Shown: piece by piece, positions 6,888 to 8,433 of the stretch
Numbering within the stretch: position 1 is the first letter of the stretch
How the letters are laid out: each line of letters begins with the position of its first letter
Origin: Sphingomonadaceae bacterium
GTDB taxonomy: Bacteria; Pseudomonadota; Alphaproteobacteria; Sphingomonadales; Sphingomonadaceae
Direction: 5' to 3'
Length of the DNA: 8,433 bases
Assembly: GCA_004282995.1 (NCBI GenBank)
Contig: SHLU01000099.1
Location: forward strand, 1 to 8,433
Position numbers and translations under genes: made by a program
The notes under the pieces: generated by a model
Seen by the model: only the letters and a program-made list of their open reading frames with translations
What the model was told of the DNA's origin: nothing
Databases searched by the model: none

Positions 6888-7328
6888 TTACAGGTGGATG
6901 TCGAATACCGTGACGCTGGCGTGGAAGATCAGCGAGATCAGGATCAGGCTCGACAAAGCGAACAGCACGAAACGCACCATCACCACATTCGCGGTCGCTT
7001 GCACCAGCGAGTGTATGACCCGCAAACCCACATACATCCAGGCCAGGAGCGCGTTGGTACCTTCGCCCTGACCGAGCAGGGCGAGCGTAATGGCGATGGC
7101 ATAGAAAACCGTAGGTTGTTCATGCAAATGATTGTAATTATGCGCTTTCCACTGGACGTTTGCGGGCAGTGTCCGGTCCAGTGAGGCATCAGGGTCGTTA
7201 ACCAGGCGCTGGACGTCGACCTTTGCCCTGTTCATCGCGGGAATTCGGGTGATGTACATCCACAGCCACATCACCATGGTCCAGACCGCCAGAGCGACCA
7301 CTGGTTGCAGGATGGTGGAATCGATCAT
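6888..7328 (-). CDS. MAPEG-family membrane protein (second of a tandem pair)
   Basis: A 146-aa integral membrane protein of the MAPEG superfamily, which in eukaryotes includes microsomal glutathione transferases and leukotriene C4 synthase, usually as trimers. Four hydrophobic segments are visible (about residues 6-27, 72-86, 92-108 and 119-139). The family hallmark lies between the first two: WKAHNYNHLHEQPTVFY at 60-76, with N64 and E70QP72. The reaction is unknown; bacterial members of this group are mostly uncharacterised, and glutathione use is only a family-based guess. The start is the ATG at 7328 (reading leftwards), preceded by a strong AGGAG; the frame stays open further upstream, but those residues overlap the neighbouring gene. 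The ATG overlaps the stop of the preceding paralogue by four bases (ATGA), implying coupled translation. About half of the core residues match that paralogue, so the pair arose by duplication. Confidence 0.85.
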   Translation of the reverse strand: MIDSTILQPVVALAVWTMVMWLWMYITRIPAMNRAKVDVQRLVNDPDASLDRTLPANVQWKAHNYNHLHEQPTVFYAIAITLALLGQGEGTNALLAWMYVGLRVIHSLVQATANVVMVRFVLFALSSLILISLIFHASVTVFDIHL

Positions 7329-7774
7329 GCAAGAACTCCTGGATCGTGAAATAGCGTGGCCATCACCGCGCGCACTGCAAGGGCGGCGAGCGCGAGCGTT
7401 GCCAGCAGGAAGATGAGGAAGCGCGTTTTTACGACATTGACTGTCGCCTGGTAAACCGAGTGAACGATGCGCAATGCAACATAGACCCAGGCCAGAAGAA
7501 CGTCCCACTGTCCGGTGCCCATGACTGCGAGAATGAGGACAGCCGGATAGAAGATGGTCGGTTGTTCCATCAGATGGGCGTAATTATGCGCTTTCCAGTT
7601 GATCTTGTCAGGCAGCACGCCTTCCAGATCCTGTCCGCGTCCACCCGGCTTGGCCTTGCCGAGATCGCCGCCAGTTTTGGTCATGGCGGGAAGGCGCGTT
7701 CCCGCCATCCAGATCAACATGATGATGGACCACAGCACCAGAACGGCGGCGGGCGCGAGTATCTGCGCTTGCAA
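7325..7774 (-). CDS. MAPEG-family membrane protein (first of a tandem pair)
   Basis: A 149-aa membrane protein paralogous to the gene that follows it. It has the same arrangement: hydrophobic segment 5-24, the hallmark WKAHNYAHLMEQPTIFY at residues 60-76 (the same numbering as its partner), then hydrophobic stretches at about 74-86, 91-107 and 118-140. The loop between helix 1 and the hallmark is Gly/Lys-rich (KTGGDLGKAKPGGRG) and differs from the partner's acidic loop, so the copies have diverged. It starts at a TTG (7774-7772, leftwards); no in-frame ATG is nearby, and an excellent AGGGAGGG ribosome site sits six bases upstream. A start at the next Met (residue 19) would cut helix 1. It follows the dehydratase stop by only 23 bases on the same strand, so the three genes probably form one operon. 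The enzymatic role is not known; MAPEG trimers make a mixed complex with its partner conceivable. Confidence 0.83.
   Translation of the reverse strand: MQAQILAPAAVLVLWSIIMLIWMAGTRLPAMTKTGGDLGKAKPGGRGQDLEGVLPDKINWKAHNYAHLMEQPTIFYPAVLILAVMGTGQWDVLLAWVYVALRIVHSVYQATVNVVKTRFLIFLLATLALAALAVRAVMATLFHDPGVLA
7336..7340 (-). promoter_or_regulatory. ribosome binding site for the second MAPEG gene
   Basis: On the minus strand AGGAG occupies 7340-7336, seven bases before the ATG at 7328, inside the end of the first MAPEG gene. It decides the start codon, because the reading frame remains open far upstream. Confidence 0.7.
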
Positions 7775-7780
7775 TGGTAT

Positions 7781-7788
7781 CCCTCCCT
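7781..7788 (-). promoter_or_regulatory. ribosome binding site for the first MAPEG gene (TTG start)
   Basis: On the minus strand AGGGAGGG lies at 7788-7781, six bases before the TTG at 7774. It is the strongest Shine-Dalgarno-like sequence noticed in the window and supports the non-ATG start. It occupies much of the short gap after the dehydratase stop. Confidence 0.7.
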
Positions 7789-7797
7789 GAACCTGCG

Positions 7798-8433
7798 TTA
7801 CTGGTGACGAGCGCCGGGGGGATTGTCAAACCCGCCAGGGTTGCTTGTCAGCAGTTGCGCAAAGCGTACCGGATCGGTGTTGCCGCCGGTGATCATGATG
7901 ACGGTATCGGCGTCGAGCGGTACCTTACCCGCCAGCGCCGCTGCCAGCGCGGCCGCGCCGCCCGGTTCGACCAGCAGCCGCAATTGCGCAAAAGCGAAAC
8001 GTTGCGCGGCGCGCACTTCGTCGTCGCTGACGGTCACACCGGGCTGCGATCGGCCCTGCAGAACCGCGAGATTGATCGGCTTAGTCGCGGTTGGTTGCAG
8101 CGCATCGCAAATCGTCGCAGGCGCATCAGGTCCGGCCTCGATAATCTCGCCTTTCGCGAGTGCCTGTCCGACCATGTCCCAGCCTTGCGGTTCGACCGGC
8201 ACAATTTCGCTCTTAGGGCAGGCAAGTGAAAGTCCGGCGGCAAGTCCGCCACCGCCGCAGCAGGCGAGGATCCGCGAAGGTTGACGTCCCAGTTGTGCTG
8301 CGATCTCGATCCCGGCGCTGCCTTGTCCCTCAATCACCCAGGGATCGCCAAAAGCATGAACCAGCGTGCCGCCGCGTTCGTCGATCAGTCGGGCTGCCAC
8401 CGCGTCCCGGTCTTCTCCGGGGCGATCATAGAG
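7798..8433 (-). CDS. serine/threonine dehydratase-like PLP enzyme (C-terminal part, truncated by window edge)
   Basis: The C-terminal 211 residues of a fold-type II PLP enzyme of the threonine/serine dehydratase family, which deaminates L-threonine to 2-oxobutanoate or L-serine to pyruvate. The visible part opens with YDRPGEDRDAVAARL and VIEGQGSAGIE, both characteristic of this family. It then has the PLP-phosphate loop CCGGGGLAAG, and it ends with GGNTDPVRFAQLL just before the C-terminus. The start codon and the PLP-binding lysine lie beyond the right edge, so activity cannot be judged. The TAA stop (7800-7798) comes soon after the catalytic domain, with no ACT regulatory domain. This points to a catabolic TdcB/serine-racemase-like type rather than feedback-controlled biosynthetic IlvA, though amino-acid racemase activity is also possible. 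It is the first gene of the likely minus-strand run leading into the MAPEG pair. The family is secure; the exact substrate is not. Confidence 0.88.
   Translation of the reverse strand, partial: LYDRPGEDRDAVAARLIDERGGTLVHAFGDPWVIEGQGSAGIEIAAQLGRQPSRILACCGGGGLAAGLSLACPKSEIVPVEPQGWDMVGQALAKGEIIEAGPDAPATICDALQPTATKPINLAVLQGRSQPGVTVSDDEVRAAQRFAFAQLRLLVEPGGAAALAAALAGKVPLDADTVIMITGGNTDPVRFAQLLTSNPGGFDNPPGARHQ

Noticed and set aside
7460..8284. Several plus-strand open frames across the MAPEG and dehydratase region
   Set aside because: Their translations lack family motifs and lie opposite genes with clear conserved motifs and strong ribosome sites on the minus strand.
1..8433. Search for mobile elements, CRISPR arrays, tRNAs or defence genes
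   Set aside because: No direct repeats, terminal inverted repeats, transposase motifs, spaced repeat arrays or tRNA-like folds were noticed by eye, and composition appears uniform. A new system of this type is not supported.

Overview
The window looks like ordinary chromosomal DNA from a GC-rich alphaproteobacterium. Protein style suggests Sphingomonadales (Erythrobacter/Novosphingobium-like), but this is inference from gene order and residue patterns only; no rRNA or other marker is present. Coding density is very high. There are no tRNAs, CRISPR repeats, transposases or phage genes, and no stretch over 300 bases lacks a gene.

Layout, left to right. (1) 2-943 (+): a short acyl-CoA dehydrogenase, probably one subunit of a heteromeric enzyme whose partner would lie left of the window. 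(2) 1026-4923 (+): a compact trehalose operon in the order otsB (trehalose-6-phosphate phosphatase), a glycoside hydrolase family 15 enzyme, otsA (trehalose-6-phosphate synthase). otsB and the GH15 gene overlap by 16 bases, and otsA starts at a TTG that overlaps the GH15 stop codon (TTGA). (3) 5020-5799 (+): a tyrosine/dual-specificity phosphatase with a Lys-containing P-loop resembling mycobacterial PtpB. (4) 5891-6862 (+): thioredoxin reductase trxB, with a complete CATC redox centre. (5) On the minus strand, converging on trxB, a three-gene run: a serine/threonine dehydratase-like PLP enzyme (truncated by the right edge), then two tandem paralogous MAPEG-family membrane proteins joined by a 4-base ATGA overlap.

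How the genes fit together: OtsA makes trehalose-6-phosphate from UDP-glucose and glucose-6-phosphate, and OtsB dephosphorylates it to trehalose. The GH15 protein between them could hydrolyse trehalose or an alpha-glucan, which would place synthesis and turnover of a stress solute under one transcript. The phosphatase and trxB share the strand but are separated from otsA and from each other by 90-100 base gaps with only weak hairpins, so co-transcription is uncertain.

I found no clearly undescribed system. The most useful leads are the embedded GH15 enzyme, the PtpB-like phosphatase, the coupled MAPEG pair, and two TTG start codons that automated annotation could place wrongly.
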